A stretch of DNA of 64,000 nt from Candidatus Gastranaerophilales bacterium (GTDB lineage: Bacteria; Cyanobacteriota; Vampirovibrionia; Gastranaerophilales; Gastranaerophilaceae). The stretch lies in assembly GCA_944324175.1 (NCBI GenBank), contig CALUVH010000001.1, forward strand, positions 1 to 64,000. Direction: 5' to 3'. Both the position numbers and the translations under genes were made by a program. Below the pieces are notes generated by a model that saw only the letters and a list, made by a program, of their open reading frames with translations, ran no database searches and was not told the DNA's origin. Positions 8,693 through 17,056 of this stretch are shown here, piece by piece. Each line of letters begins with the position of its first letter. Position 1 is the first letter of the stretch.

Positions 8693-10306
8693 ATGTTTGA
8701 AGGTAAGATATTAGTTTTAGATGATGAAAAGATTGTGACTTCGGCTTTTAAAGCACTTTTTAGGGTCGAAGGTATTCAGGATGTTCATTTGTTTAATGTG
8801 CCGAGTGAGGCTTTGGATTATTTGAAAAAAGATAGACCGGATTTGATAATATCAGATTTTATGATGCCTGAAATGAATGGGCTTGAGTTTCTTACTGAGG
8901 CAAAAAAACTTTGTCCTGATACGAGTATGATATTACTTACAGGGTATGCAGATAAAGAAAATGCTATTCGCGCAATTAATGAAATAGGACTTTATAAATA
9001 CATTGAGAAGCCTTGGGATAATGACGATTTAATTCTCAATATTAAAAACGGTGTGGAAAGAAGCCATCTTATTGCAAAATTGAATTGTAAAATTTGTGAG
9101 CTTGAGTCGGCAAATAAAAAGTTAGAAAAATATTCTACTCAGCTTGAAGAAATCGTTGCAGAGCGTACGAGTGACCTTGTACAGGCTAACAAAAAGTTAA
9201 GCGGTATCATAAACTATTGCGCTGATGGAATTATAATAATCAATGGTGCGGGAAAAATTGAACAGGCTAATCCTGCTTGTGAAAACATGATTGGGCTTTC
9301 TGAAAATGCACTTTGTAAAAAGAAATTTCAGGAGATTGCTTATTCCGATAAAATTGAGCAGAATAATTCATCAGCGAATACAAGTGGCGAAATTTTTGGG
9401 TTAAGTGCTGAAAAAAATGAAGTTATATTGAGAAATTACTACATAAGAAATGCTTTAAGTGATGATAGAATTCCTGTAGAGATTAGTTTTGCACTAATTT
9501 CACCTGAGGATTCTTCAACTCCAAAATATGTCGGGGTAATAAGGAATGTAACAGCTCAAAAAGAGGCTGAACGTTTGAGGGATGATTTTATAGCCACACT
9601 TACGCATGATATGCGTACCCCTTTACTCGCAGCTATACAGACGTTAAAGTTCTTTTTGGAAGGAGCATTAGGTAAACTTGATGAAAAACAGCATGTCTTG
9701 CTATCAACAATGCTCCAAAGTAACGAAGATTTACTTGGGCTTGTTAATGCATTACTTGAAGTCTATAGATTTGAAAGTGGCAAGTTAGAGTTATGTAAGA
9801 CAGTATTTAATGTAAAAGATTTGATAACGCAATGTTATGAGGAATTACGCCCTTTAGCAGAGAAGAAAAATCTTGAATTTATACTCCAATGCCAAGTAGA
9901 TGATGATTTGGAAATTTTAGCTGATAGAGCTGAATTAAAACGTGTAATTATAAATTTATGCGGAAATGCGGTCAACTATACTGAAAAATCCGGAAGAATT
10001 ATAGTTTTGTTAAAGGCTCAAAACGGTGATTTGATTTTTTCTGTGTCTGACAATGGTAATGGCATCCCTAAGGAGGATTTGCCACATTTATTTAAACGTT
10101 TTTCTCAAGGTACCACTAAAAAACGTTCAACAGGTACAGGTTTAGGGTTATATCTTTCCCGTCAAATTATTGAGGCGCATAATGGCAAAATTTGGGTTGA
10201 AAGCAAATTGAATAAAGGTAGTGAATTTTCATTTTTACTCACAGATGTTGTAAAACAGAAAAATATTCTTAAAAATAAAAAAGCAGGTATATATGGCAAA
10301 TGTTAA
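8693..10306 (+). CDS. Receiver-PAS-histidine kinase sensor
   Basis: 537 residues with no membrane segment. Domains in order: an N-terminal receiver (about 5-120; acidic pocket D10/D11, phospho-acceptor D55, T83, K106), a coiled coil (about 130-165), a PAS-like domain (about 168-290), HisKA with H305 in TLTHDMRTPLL, and HATPase_c with N-box GNAVNYTE, DNGNGIP and GTGLGL. The receiver at the N-terminus suggests that it integrates an upstream phosphosignal. It overlaps the response regulator by 14 nt, which marks the cognate pair. No convincing Shine-Dalgarno precedes the ATG; a TATCAT box only 7 nt upstream suggests a very short leader. The signal sensed is unknown. Confidence 0.92.
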   Translation: MFEGKILVLDDEKIVTSAFKALFRVEGIQDVHLFNVPSEALDYLKKDRPDLIISDFMMPEMNGLEFLTEAKKLCPDTSMILLTGYADKENAIRAINEIGLYKYIEKPWDNDDLILNIKNGVERSHLIAKLNCKICELESANKKLEKYSTQLEEIVAERTSDLVQANKKLSGIINYCADGIIIINGAGKIEQANPACENMIGLSENALCKKKFQEIAYSDKIEQNNSSANTSGEIFGLSAEKNEVILRNYYIRNALSDDRIPVEISFALISPEDSSTPKYVGVIRNVTAQKEAERLRDDFIATLTHDMRTPLLAAIQTLKFFLEGALGKLDEKQHVLLSTMLQSNEDLLGLVNALLEVYRFESGKLELCKTVFNVKDLITQCYEELRPLAEKKNLEFILQCQVDDDLEILADRAELKRVIINLCGNAVNYTEKSGRIIVLLKAQNGDLIFSVSDNGNGIPKEDLPHLFKRFSQGTTKKRSTGTGLGLYLSRQIIEAHNGKIWVESKLNKGSEFSFLLTDVVKQKNILKNKKAGIYGKC

Positions 10307-10964
10307 AGTAATAATAGTTGAAGATCATGACATGGCGCGTTTGGGACTTTCTGTTATACTTGGAAACGCTCCGAATATTGAAGTTGTAGGAATGTTTGCG
10401 GATGGACAGGAGGGTGTCGATAATGCACTTAAGTTAAATCCTAATGTCGTTGTTATGGATATCGGACTGCCTACCATTGATGGTATTGAGGCAACCAGAA
10501 AAATAAAGGCTGTAAATCCAGACATTAAGGTGTTGATGTACACCTCTCGTGAAGATGAGGATGATGTTTTGGATTCTTTTCAAGCAGGTGCCGATGGTTA
10601 CATCACTAAAGGGGCAACTTCAGAGCAAACTGTTTCAGCCTTGACTGCAGTTAGTGAGGGGGCAGGTTGGCTCGACCCTGCTATTGCCAAAGTAGTTTTA
10701 ACTAACATAAGACGTAGTTCGGATGGGGTAACTAGGAAAGGTGAGATAAACTATAAGCTTGGTAAAAATTTATATGGTTTAACAGAGAGGGAAATGGAAG
10801 TGTTAGCTTTAATTGTGGATGGTCTTACAAATCCGCAAATTGCTGAAAAACTTGTAATTTCAATTTCGACGACTAAGACACATGTTCACAGTATTTTACA
10901 AAAATTGTATGTGGAAAGTCGTTCAAAGGCTATTTCTATGGCTATGAAAGAAGGTTTAGTATAG
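10293..10964 (+). CDS. NarL/FixJ-family response regulator
   Basis: 223 residues: receiver domain (1-120) with acidic pocket ED at 10-11, phospho-acceptor D56, T84 and K106, a linker, then a LuxR-type HTH (about 160-223; LTEREMEVLALIVDGLTNPQ, recognition helix STTKTHVHSILQKL). It is a DNA-binding output regulator, presumably phosphorylated by the kinase whose 3' end it overlaps by 14 nt. The next gene starts 2 nt after its stop, so all three are co-transcribed. The regulon is unknown. Confidence 0.93.
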   Translation: MANVKVIIVEDHDMARLGLSVILGNAPNIEVVGMFADGQEGVDNALKLNPNVVVMDIGLPTIDGIEATRKIKAVNPDIKVLMYTSREDEDDVLDSFQAGADGYITKGATSEQTVSALTAVSEGAGWLDPAIAKVVLTNIRRSSDGVTRKGEINYKLGKNLYGLTEREMEVLALIVDGLTNPQIAEKLVISISTTKTHVHSILQKLYVESRSKAISMAMKEGLV

Positions 10965-10965
10965 T

Positions 10966-12342
10966 ATGATTTATGCACTTGCTGCAATTGTAGCCGGACT
11001 TTTGACATATATTTATAATGCGGATGAACCACCTAAGCATCCAAAAGATTCGCGAGTACAAGAAGCAAAGTATATAAGAGATGTTAAAAAAGAAGATGCT
11101 CGTAAGGATTTTGAGCGTGCTAAGCAAGATAAGTACCCATCAGGTTTTATGACAGTGGCTGAATACAATGAGTTGTCGGTACCTAAGGATAAAATGAATG
11201 AGAAAGTTGGAATTCCTCAGGTTGAAAAACCAGCTGATATGAAGTACGTTCCTCAGCCAACGTATAAAATTGTTCGTTATAATAACCCGCCGGGCAGTCC
11301 TGAAATTTCACTTAAAACTCGCTTCCATTATCAAAGACAGCAAAATGCTCAGGGTATTGTATCACCTGATTTTTCTATTATGGCTTATCCTTCAATATAT
11401 TACTATCCTGAAACAGGTTCTGCTGCTTGTGATGTCTATGTTATCAAATTACAATCCGATCAGACTAATTTGAATAAGATTTTAACCGCAAATACTCAGC
11501 ACCGTATACCTGATCCTATTTTGTCTACTGATAAAGAAATATCAAATAATAGGACATTTAGAACAATTACTCCTATTGATTTTTCCGCAGATGGCACCAA
11601 ATTATTAGCTAAAGAAAAAACAGGCTCAACTCAGGATGGTATATGGAAAACTGAAGCATTGATATATGATTTTACAAACAATGTTTCTTATGATCTTGTA
11701 GAAGTACGTGATGCAATTGTATATTACTGGAAAGAATACAAGGGGCTTAATCTTGATGAAGTCCGTTGGGATATATATCCTTTGGGATTTGATTTGAATA
11801 ATCCCGATCGTATTATTGTGAATGCTTACGCTTATACAGGTAAAAATCCTGTATCATTAGGGGTTTGGAGTGTAGATTACAAGGGTGAACAGTCAAGACT
11901 TGAGACTTTTCAGCAGGCTGATACACAAATTTCGATGAATGGTTATAAGATTGTCCAAGATGGTGTTGTTCCTATTTCGCTAGTCGAGCAGGAGGAAGAG
12001 CTACAAAAAAAAGCTGATAAAGCTGCTCAAAAAGCCAAAGAAAAAGCTGACAAAGCTGCTGATAAAGAGTTGGAAAAACAGTATAAGGCTAAATTGAAAG
12101 AGATAGATCAAGAGTATAAGGATGAGTTGCGTGAGTATAATCGCATGCAACGCGTTCGCGGGACTACCGAGTATAATGACATTTCGAATAAATATTCTGA
12201 TAAACGTCAAAAAGAATTAGAACGTCAAATACCTAAGGATGAGCAAAAATTACAAAAACAGGATGCAGCTATTCAAAAGTTAGATGAAGAAATTCAACAG
12301 CTTAGAGATTTAATAGATAATTCAAATTCTGAGGGGCTTTAA
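10966..12342 (+). CDS. Hypothetical membrane-anchored protein with beta-propeller-like middle and coiled-coil tail
   Basis: 458 residues. An N-terminal hydrophobic anchor (about 2-17) is followed by a charged linker, then a beta-rich part (about 90-345). That part has repeated phrases such as SPDFSIMAYPS and SADGTKLLAKE that resemble PD40/TolB-type propeller blades, each followed by strands ending in Y-D-F or V-Y-V-I-K-L. The last ~110 residues are a lysine/glutamate/alanine-rich coiled coil. It is the third gene of the kinase-regulator operon, starting 2 nt after the regulator stop, and could be an envelope-side sensor or accessory protein. No named family is recognised. Confidence 0.7.
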   Translation: MIYALAAIVAGLLTYIYNADEPPKHPKDSRVQEAKYIRDVKKEDARKDFERAKQDKYPSGFMTVAEYNELSVPKDKMNEKVGIPQVEKPADMKYVPQPTYKIVRYNNPPGSPEISLKTRFHYQRQQNAQGIVSPDFSIMAYPSIYYYPETGSAACDVYVIKLQSDQTNLNKILTANTQHRIPDPILSTDKEISNNRTFRTITPIDFSADGTKLLAKEKTGSTQDGIWKTEALIYDFTNNVSYDLVEVRDAIVYYWKEYKGLNLDEVRWDIYPLGFDLNNPDRIIVNAYAYTGKNPVSLGVWSVDYKGEQSRLETFQQADTQISMNGYKIVQDGVVPISLVEQEEELQKKADKAAQKAKEKADKAADKELEKQYKAKLKEIDQEYKDELREYNRMQRVRGTTEYNDISNKYSDKRQKELERQIPKDEQKLQKQDAAIQKLDEEIQQLRDLIDNSNSEGL

Positions 12343-12583
12343 TTAGTTCTAGTTTTTTATCTCGTTTTAATTTTTTTATGCGATGTTCTACTTGTAAGGC
12401 TTCGTGTTTGCTGGAAAATTCCTGTTGAAAAATTACTTTTACAGGTTTGTTGGCTCTTGTATATTTTGCGCCCTTACCTTCGCAGTGAATTTTAAAACGT
12501 CTTTCAACATTATCCGTATAACCACAATATAAGGTATTATTTTCTGTTAGTAGTATATATACAAAATGTTTTTTATTTTCCAT
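12302..12583 (-). CDS. GIY-YIG nuclease-fold small protein (UPF0213/YhbQ-like)
   Basis: 93 residues from the ATG at 12583; a TTG six codons upstream is also in frame. The single GIY-YIG domain is seen as FVYILLTENNTLYCGYTDN with R at position 28-29 of the domain, the H/K/E pattern and the EHRIKKLKRDKKLELI C-terminal helix. Such stand-alone proteins are related to endonuclease catalytic domains; their cellular role is poorly defined. The gene runs convergently and overlaps the end of the preceding protein gene by 41 nt. Confidence 0.88.
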   Translation of the reverse strand: MENKKHFVYILLTENNTLYCGYTDNVERRFKIHCEGKGAKYTRANKPVKVIFQQEFSSKHEALQVEHRIKKLKRDKKLELIKAPQNLNYLLNL

Positions 12584-12592
12584 ATTTTTTTT

Positions 12593-12627
12593 ATAAAACA
12601 AAAAGACGATCGTAAAAACCGTCTTTT
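12593..12627 (-). terminator. Terminator of the Cys/Ser-rich small protein gene
   Basis: On the minus strand AAAAGAC-G (12620-12627) pairs with 12601-12608 and is followed by a TTTGTTTT tail. It lies just downstream of the gene ending at 12650 and just before the GIY-YIG start. Confidence 0.7.
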
Positions 12628-12649
12628 AATGTATATTCTAAAAAATATA

Positions 12650-12994
12650 TTAACAAAATGAGGTAAAACCACCGCCGCTGCATCCGCCTGAAGAACTACC
12701 ACAAGATGCAGTTGCAGCACTGCCTGATGATGAAGCGCAAAGTGTTGAGACTGCATTAGAAAAAGCACTCAAGAAACCTCCACAAGCAACTGTAGAGCCT
12801 TCTGCGCTATCAGTGTATTGAGCATAATTTACGGCAAACGGATTACTTGATGAAAAAGAATCGTATACATTTACTGAAAAATAATCAAAAGCTGAATTCA
12901 TAGCTAATGAACCTGCAGTTTCTACGGTCTTTACCGGTTTCACAGATTCTGTTTGGCTTGCTCTGTTAGAAGACTTATTGCTTATACCGTTCAT
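12650..12994 (-). CDS. Small Ser/Cys/Gly-rich protein of unknown function
   Basis: 114 residues. The first ~35 are polar and lack a signal peptide. The middle has aromatic and Ser-rich repeats (FDYFSVNVYDSFSSS). The last ~45 are Cys/Ser/Gly/Ala-rich with Cys spaced through CGG, LCAS, SCGS, GGC and a terminal SFC. A strong AAGGAG precedes the ATG and the gene has its own terminator, so it is well expressed as a single unit. Composition is compatible with a surface-structural protein or a modified-peptide precursor, but no modification enzyme is nearby. No family is recognised. Confidence 0.7.
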   Translation of the reverse strand: MNGISNKSSNRASQTESVKPVKTVETAGSLAMNSAFDYFSVNVYDSFSSSNPFAVNYAQYTDSAEGSTVACGGFLSAFSNAVSTLCASSSGSAATASCGSSSGGCSGGGFTSFC

Positions 12995-13190
12995 TATCTT
13001 TCACTCCTTAATCATCTCAGTGCTTACATCTTTATAAACAAATTAAATAGTTGCAGATTTCAAGCATGTTTTTTTTCGTTACATTTGTTAACAAATATTC
13101 CAACAATAAATAAATTTAGTCAATTAGCTCTTCATATATTGAATATCCACCCTAAGGTAGCATAATTTTAGACCTATGGATTGATGTATA

Positions 13191-13218
13191 TTGATTTAAA
13201 AAAAAGTATCATTACAAT
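13191..13218 (+). promoter_or_regulatory. Promoter of the AMIN-like protein gene
   Basis: TTGATT (13191-13196), a 16-nt spacer and TACAAT (13213-13218) lie 24 nt before the TTG start at 13242. Confidence 0.5.
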
Positions 13219-13241
13219 GTAGAAGATTAGGGGAAAATAAG

Positions 13242-13868
13242 TTGAGAAGTTTAATTTTAATTTTTACATTGTTTATATCATTATCATTTAACTCGGCCTT
13301 TGGCTCACAAAATTATTTGAATGAGATTGTGCTAGAGAATGGAGAAAGTGGTTATAATGTTATTTTACGTGTTGATTCACCAGTAAGAGTCAAAAAGACA
13401 ATTGCTTCGGATAATACTATTATTTTATCCATGAAAAACATTGTAGCCTCAAAGAACATCACAACACTGTATAAAAATATTCCGAATGCGAATGCTATTC
13501 AAATTGAAAATATGCCAGATAATGATATTCAAATAAAAATAAATGCAAATAGTATTGCTGGTGCAAATGTGATCTTAAATACTCCCAACTCTGCGCCCTT
13601 GCCTATTGGTGATAAATTTGCAAAGGAAAAAATGATATGGTCGATATTTTCAATTGCATTTATAATGATTTCGATATATGCAATTAAAACTCGTGATAGA
13701 AGAATAGTTCGCAAAATGAATATGCGAGATAGAGAAATAGAATTTTATAAGGCTACATTGCCGAGTATTAGCTATAGACCACAATATTTATCAGTGAATT
13801 CTTTAGAAAAAAGTTATAATAAAAACTTTAAAACACTAAGACAATATCAGGATTTATCAAAAGTTTAG
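13242..13868 (+). CDS. AMIN-like domain protein with signal peptide and second membrane segment
   Basis: 208 residues from TTG at 13242, chosen because GGGGA lies 7 nt upstream and a signal peptide starts immediately (hydrophobic 4-17, cleavage near SAFGS). Residues about 25-120 are beta-rich and resemble an AMIN domain (a YNVILRVDSPVRVKKTIASD-type strand pair, then I-I-L-S-M-K-N). AMIN domains place PilQ and amidases in the cyanobacterial and proteobacterial periplasm. A second hydrophobic segment (about 130-147) and a basic C-terminal cytoplasmic tail follow. A role in the cell envelope is inferred. Confidence 0.65.
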   Translation: MRSLILIFTLFISLSFNSAFGSQNYLNEIVLENGESGYNVILRVDSPVRVKKTIASDNTIILSMKNIVASKNITTLYKNIPNANAIQIENMPDNDIQIKINANSIAGANVILNTPNSAPLPIGDKFAKEKMIWSIFSIAFIMISIYAIKTRDRRIVRKMNMRDREIEFYKATLPSISYRPQYLSVNSLEKSYNKNFKTLRQYQDLSKV

Positions 13869-13897
13869 AACTGATGCAGATAGTGATTTACATTATG

Positions 13898-13935
13898 CAA
13901 GACCTTCATTTTTAAATGAGGGTCTTGTGTTATTT
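13898..13935. terminator. Bidirectional terminator between convergent genes
   Basis: CAAGACCyTCATTT pairs with AAATGAGGGTCTTG (13898-13927). A T-rich tail follows on the plus strand and an A-rich stretch lies on the other side, between the AMIN-like gene and wecB. Confidence 0.75.
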
Positions 13936-15060
13936 TACAGAAAAATAATTCCAGATAATTTTTTCAATAGCATCTGCGGAACGACCGTTCCCGTAAGGGT
14001 TTTGAGCTTTTAAGCGAGTAGCTAAGAAAGAATTTGATAGGATATTTTCAGCTTCTGAAATAATTTTTTCGTAATCAGCACCAACAAGTTTAGAAACACC
14101 AGCATCAATGCCTTCTTGCCGTTCTGTTTCATATCGCATAACCAAAGTTGGACAACCAAATGAAGGAGCTTCCTCTTGAATTCCGCCGGAATCTGTCAAA
14201 ATTAGCTTTGCATGTTTCATTAGGTATACTAAATTGGGGTAATCAAGAGGCGCAAGTAACCTGACGTTTTCGTAATTTTTTAATCTTGAATAAATTTTAT
14301 CTTTTACATTAGGATTTGGGTGTACTGGAATCACAAAAGTATGAGTATTATATTCTTTTGCCAGGTATTCAATAGCATCAATAATCCTGTTAATGCGCTC
14401 TCCATGATTTTCACGTCGGTGTGCTGTGATTAAAACGAGTTCATCATTTATTATGATATTATGATCAACAAAATATTGACCTGCATTTTGTATTGTGTCA
14501 TCTGATAAACAAAACAGTGCATCAATTACAGTATTACCAGTTACAAAAATTTTATCAGAATCAATATTTTCTTTAAGTAGAGCCTGACGATTTTTTTCTG
14601 TTGGTGCAAAATTTAATTCTGTCACTCTTGAAGTCATTTGACGCATAACTTCCTCAGGAAACGGTTCATATATGTCATAAGAGCGCAACCCTGCCTCAAC
14701 ATGAAATACAGGAATTTTTCTATAAAAACTTGATAATGCACCACATAATACTGTCATTGTATCACCTTGGACAACTGTAGCATCAATAGTATAATCATTA
14801 TAAACTTGATTTAGCGCAGTTAATATTCGTGATTGAACTTCTGAGAGTGTCTGATTAGGGCGCATTACATCTAAATTTATATCAGCCTTTAGTCCAAAAT
14901 ATGAAAGCGTTTGATTTGATAATTCTTTTTGCTGTTCAGTATTGCATACGATAACATTGTATTTATTAGGATATTTTTTTAACTCCAAAATAACAGGAGC
15001 TAACTTTATAACTTCCGGACGTGTACCAAAAATAAATAGTATATTTTTCTTATTACTCAT
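13930..15060 (-). CDS. wecB: UDP-N-acetylglucosamine 2-epimerase (non-hydrolysing)
   Basis: 376 residues from the ATG at 15060, the same length as E. coli WecB; a TTG start 12 codons upstream is less likely. The enzyme interconverts UDP-GlcNAc and UDP-ManNAc for cell-surface glycans. Visible family motifs: FGTRPEVIKLAPV at the N-terminus, VVQGDTMT, HVEAGLRS, EVMRQMTSRVT, TGNTVIDAL, HRREN and LLTDSGGIQEEAPSFG-like. No glycan cluster adjoins it in this window; csaB lies 33 kb away. Confidence 0.95.
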   Translation of the reverse strand: MSNKKNILFIFGTRPEVIKLAPVILELKKYPNKYNVIVCNTEQQKELSNQTLSYFGLKADINLDVMRPNQTLSEVQSRILTALNQVYNDYTIDATVVQGDTMTVLCGALSSFYRKIPVFHVEAGLRSYDIYEPFPEEVMRQMTSRVTELNFAPTEKNRQALLKENIDSDKIFVTGNTVIDALFCLSDDTIQNAGQYFVDHNIIINDELVLITAHRRENHGERINRIIDAIEYLAKEYNTHTFVIPVHPNPNVKDKIYSRLKNYENVRLLAPLDYPNLVYLMKHAKLILTDSGGIQEEAPSFGCPTLVMRYETERQEGIDAGVSKLVGADYEKIISEAENILSNSFLATRLKAQNPYGNGRSADAIEKIIWNYFSVK

Positions 15061-15180
15061 AGTTAATAGTTTAGTATAAAAAATTTTCTTATGCAATTGT
15101 ACTATTAAAAAAGTTACTATAATAGGTAATTAAATTATTTTATAATTATTTATACTTGTTATATAAAAAGGAGTTTTACT

Positions 15181-15414
15181 ATGTATGAGTTATATGTGTT
15201 AGAAAATTGTCCATATTCTATAAAGGTTATGAATTATCTCGAAAAAAACAATATTAAGTATGTGAAAAAACTTATTTCCGAAAAGGATACACTAGAAGAA
15301 CTCATTGTTTTAGGTGGAAAAGAGCAAGTCCCCTTTTTATATGATAAAGCGCGGAATGTAAAAATGTATGAATCAGATGAAATTGTAAAGTATATAGAAA
15401 AAATGAGTAGGTAA
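15181..15414 (+). CDS. Glutaredoxin-like protein
   Basis: 77 residues with a thioredoxin-fold core: the redox motif CPYS (C10, second Cys replaced by Ser, so monothiol), the cis-proline QVPFL and the C-terminal S-D-E-I-V helix. AAAAGGAG lies well placed before the ATG. The next gene, the hybrid-cluster-protein homologue, starts 2 nt after its stop, so the two are co-transcribed. This suggests that the glutaredoxin acts on, or in the same process as, that protein. Confidence 0.88.
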   Translation: MYELYVLENCPYSIKVMNYLEKNNIKYVKKLISEKDTLEELIVLGGKEQVPFLYDKARNVKMYESDEIVKYIEKMSR

Positions 15415-15416
15415 GG

Positions 15417-17021
15417 ATGTTTTATTATAATTATAACTTAGACAATGATATTTGTACCTCAAAGGGGATATGCTCAGCTGCTCCAGATATAACAGCACTG
15501 CAAGAAAGCATGTTTGTTATGTTGAGAGGTCTTGTTCATTATCTTTTAGAACTTGAATCCTTGGGAGCAAGAAATGATAATATTAAAATTGATATTATTT
15601 ACAGTATTGTCTACCTTGCAACGCTGCAAGAATTTACACGTGAGCAAATTTTCTTAATTATTACTAACCTATATTCAAATTTTGTTAATACTCAAAACGT
15701 ATATCATAATTTGTGTGAAGATAATGAACTGCAATTCAAAAAATTTAATTCTCCAATCAAGTTTGAAAGTACAATGGATCTTAATACATTTATAACAAAA
15801 GGCGAAAGAGTTTACAAATTCAAATATAAGAGCCTTGAAAAGGATGTGAGAAACTACGCAGAAATATTATTTAGCATAATAAAAAGTATTGCTTTTTTGC
15901 TGGTAGAGTTGAAGGATAACGATAAAATTGATTATGCAAAAGTTGATAAAATAATTAATGCTATAAATTTGTACAATAAAACTTCTATTACAAAAGAAAA
16001 ATTGCGCAAACTTATATCTGCTTTGGCTGATTTAAATGCAGATTTGATGTTTGAATTAAATGAGATAAAGACTGAAAAATTTGGTAAAATTAAATTAACA
16101 ACAGTCTCTCAAGCCTCAGAAAAAGGTAAGTCTATATTAGTTTCGGGAAACAACTTATCAGAGTTACAAGAAGTGCTTGAAAATGTTAAGGATACTGATA
16201 TAAATGTCTATACAAATGGTAATTTGTTAATTGCGCATGCTTACTCAAAATTTAATCAATATAAAAATTTAAGAGGACATTTTGGTAATGGAGTTGAAAC
16301 TTCAGTACTTGATTTTGCAACATTTCCTGGGGCGATACTTTTGACAAAAAATGAAGCTCATAATGTTGAATACTTATATAGAGGTAGAATTTTTACGACT
16401 GACGATATACCTCCAAAAGGGATTTCAAGACTTGATTCTAAAAATCTGCAACCGTTAATTCAAAGTGCTCTTGAAACAAGAGGGTTTAAAAAGGCTCATA
16501 AGAAAGCCTCTGTTGATGTTGGCTTTAATATAGATGATATTGATAATTTGTTTTCTCTAGTTGCTAATAATCTTGAGCAAGGAGTTTATAAGTATCTTTT
16601 TGTTGTCGGGCTTTCTAATCCTAACGATGAGTTAGATAATTATTTTAAAAATTTATTTCATGCAAAACCTAAAGATGCTTTTGTTATTAGTTTTTCATAT
16701 GAGAGTAAGTGTAATAATGTTTTTTCGGTAAATGTTGCTAATGATTATTCACTAACAACTAAACTTTTGTTTAGATTATTTGAAAAGGTTAAAGTTGACA
16801 GCGATAAATTAAACTTTTTTGTGACAAGATGCGACAACAGTGCCATTGCGGGGATAATAAGACTTTGTAATAGAGGCGCTAAAAATATTTATATGTCAAA
16901 CTGTCAACCAAATATTATTAATCCTTCAACATTGAGAGAATTCAAGAAGTTTTATAAAATTCATGATATGACGACAGCTACATCTGATTTAGAAAAAATT
17001 ACAAAAAATAACTCCGATTAA
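15417..17021 (+). CDS. Degenerate hybrid-cluster protein (hydroxylamine reductase) homologue
   Basis: 534 residues, full length for Hcp (about 550). Homology is clear in KSILVSGNNLSELQ, INVYTNGNLLIAHAY, FPGAILLT and RIFTTDDI. The ligands of the Fe-S-O hybrid cluster are nearly all replaced. By alignment to Hcp positions: His244 is N245, Glu268 is N269, Cys312 is E313, Cys406 is L399, Cys434 is Y428, Cys459 is A441, and Glu494 is D473. Of the four N-terminal [4Fe-4S] Cys, the first two are lost (FYYNY) and C13 and C19 remain (CTSKGIC). It should not be a working nitric oxide/hydroxylamine reductase. The intact frame and co-transcription with a glutaredoxin-like gene argue for a retained, different role. 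Confidence 0.85.
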   Translation: MFYYNYNLDNDICTSKGICSAAPDITALQESMFVMLRGLVHYLLELESLGARNDNIKIDIIYSIVYLATLQEFTREQIFLIITNLYSNFVNTQNVYHNLCEDNELQFKKFNSPIKFESTMDLNTFITKGERVYKFKYKSLEKDVRNYAEILFSIIKSIAFLLVELKDNDKIDYAKVDKIINAINLYNKTSITKEKLRKLISALADLNADLMFELNEIKTEKFGKIKLTTVSQASEKGKSILVSGNNLSELQEVLENVKDTDINVYTNGNLLIAHAYSKFNQYKNLRGHFGNGVETSVLDFATFPGAILLTKNEAHNVEYLYRGRIFTTDDIPPKGISRLDSKNLQPLIQSALETRGFKKAHKKASVDVGFNIDDIDNLFSLVANNLEQGVYKYLFVVGLSNPNDELDNYFKNLFHAKPKDAFVISFSYESKCNNVFSVNVANDYSLTTKLLFRLFEKVKVDSDKLNFFVTRCDNSAIAGIIRLCNRGAKNIYMSNCQPNIINPSTLREFKKFYKIHDMTTATSDLEKITKNNSD

Positions 17022-17040
17022 ATAAAATCGGAGCTATTTT
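17012..17040. terminator. Bidirectional terminator between the Hcp homologue and rpsG
   Basis: CTCCGATT (17012-17019) pairs with AATCGGAG (17026-17033) with T/A-rich flanks. The 5' arm overlaps the end of the Hcp-homologue coding sequence. Confidence 0.8.
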
Positions 17041-17056
17041 CTATTTACTAATAAAA

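Noticed and set aside
13138-13241. Riboswitch-like leader upstream of the AMIN-like gene
   Set aside because: The promoter lies only ~25 nt before the start codon, leaving no room for a structured leader.
15417-17021. Frameshifted pseudogene as explanation for the Hcp homologue's missing ligands
   Set aside because: Similarity to Hcp is kept in one frame across all flanking motifs; only the ligand positions have changed, without any stop or shift.
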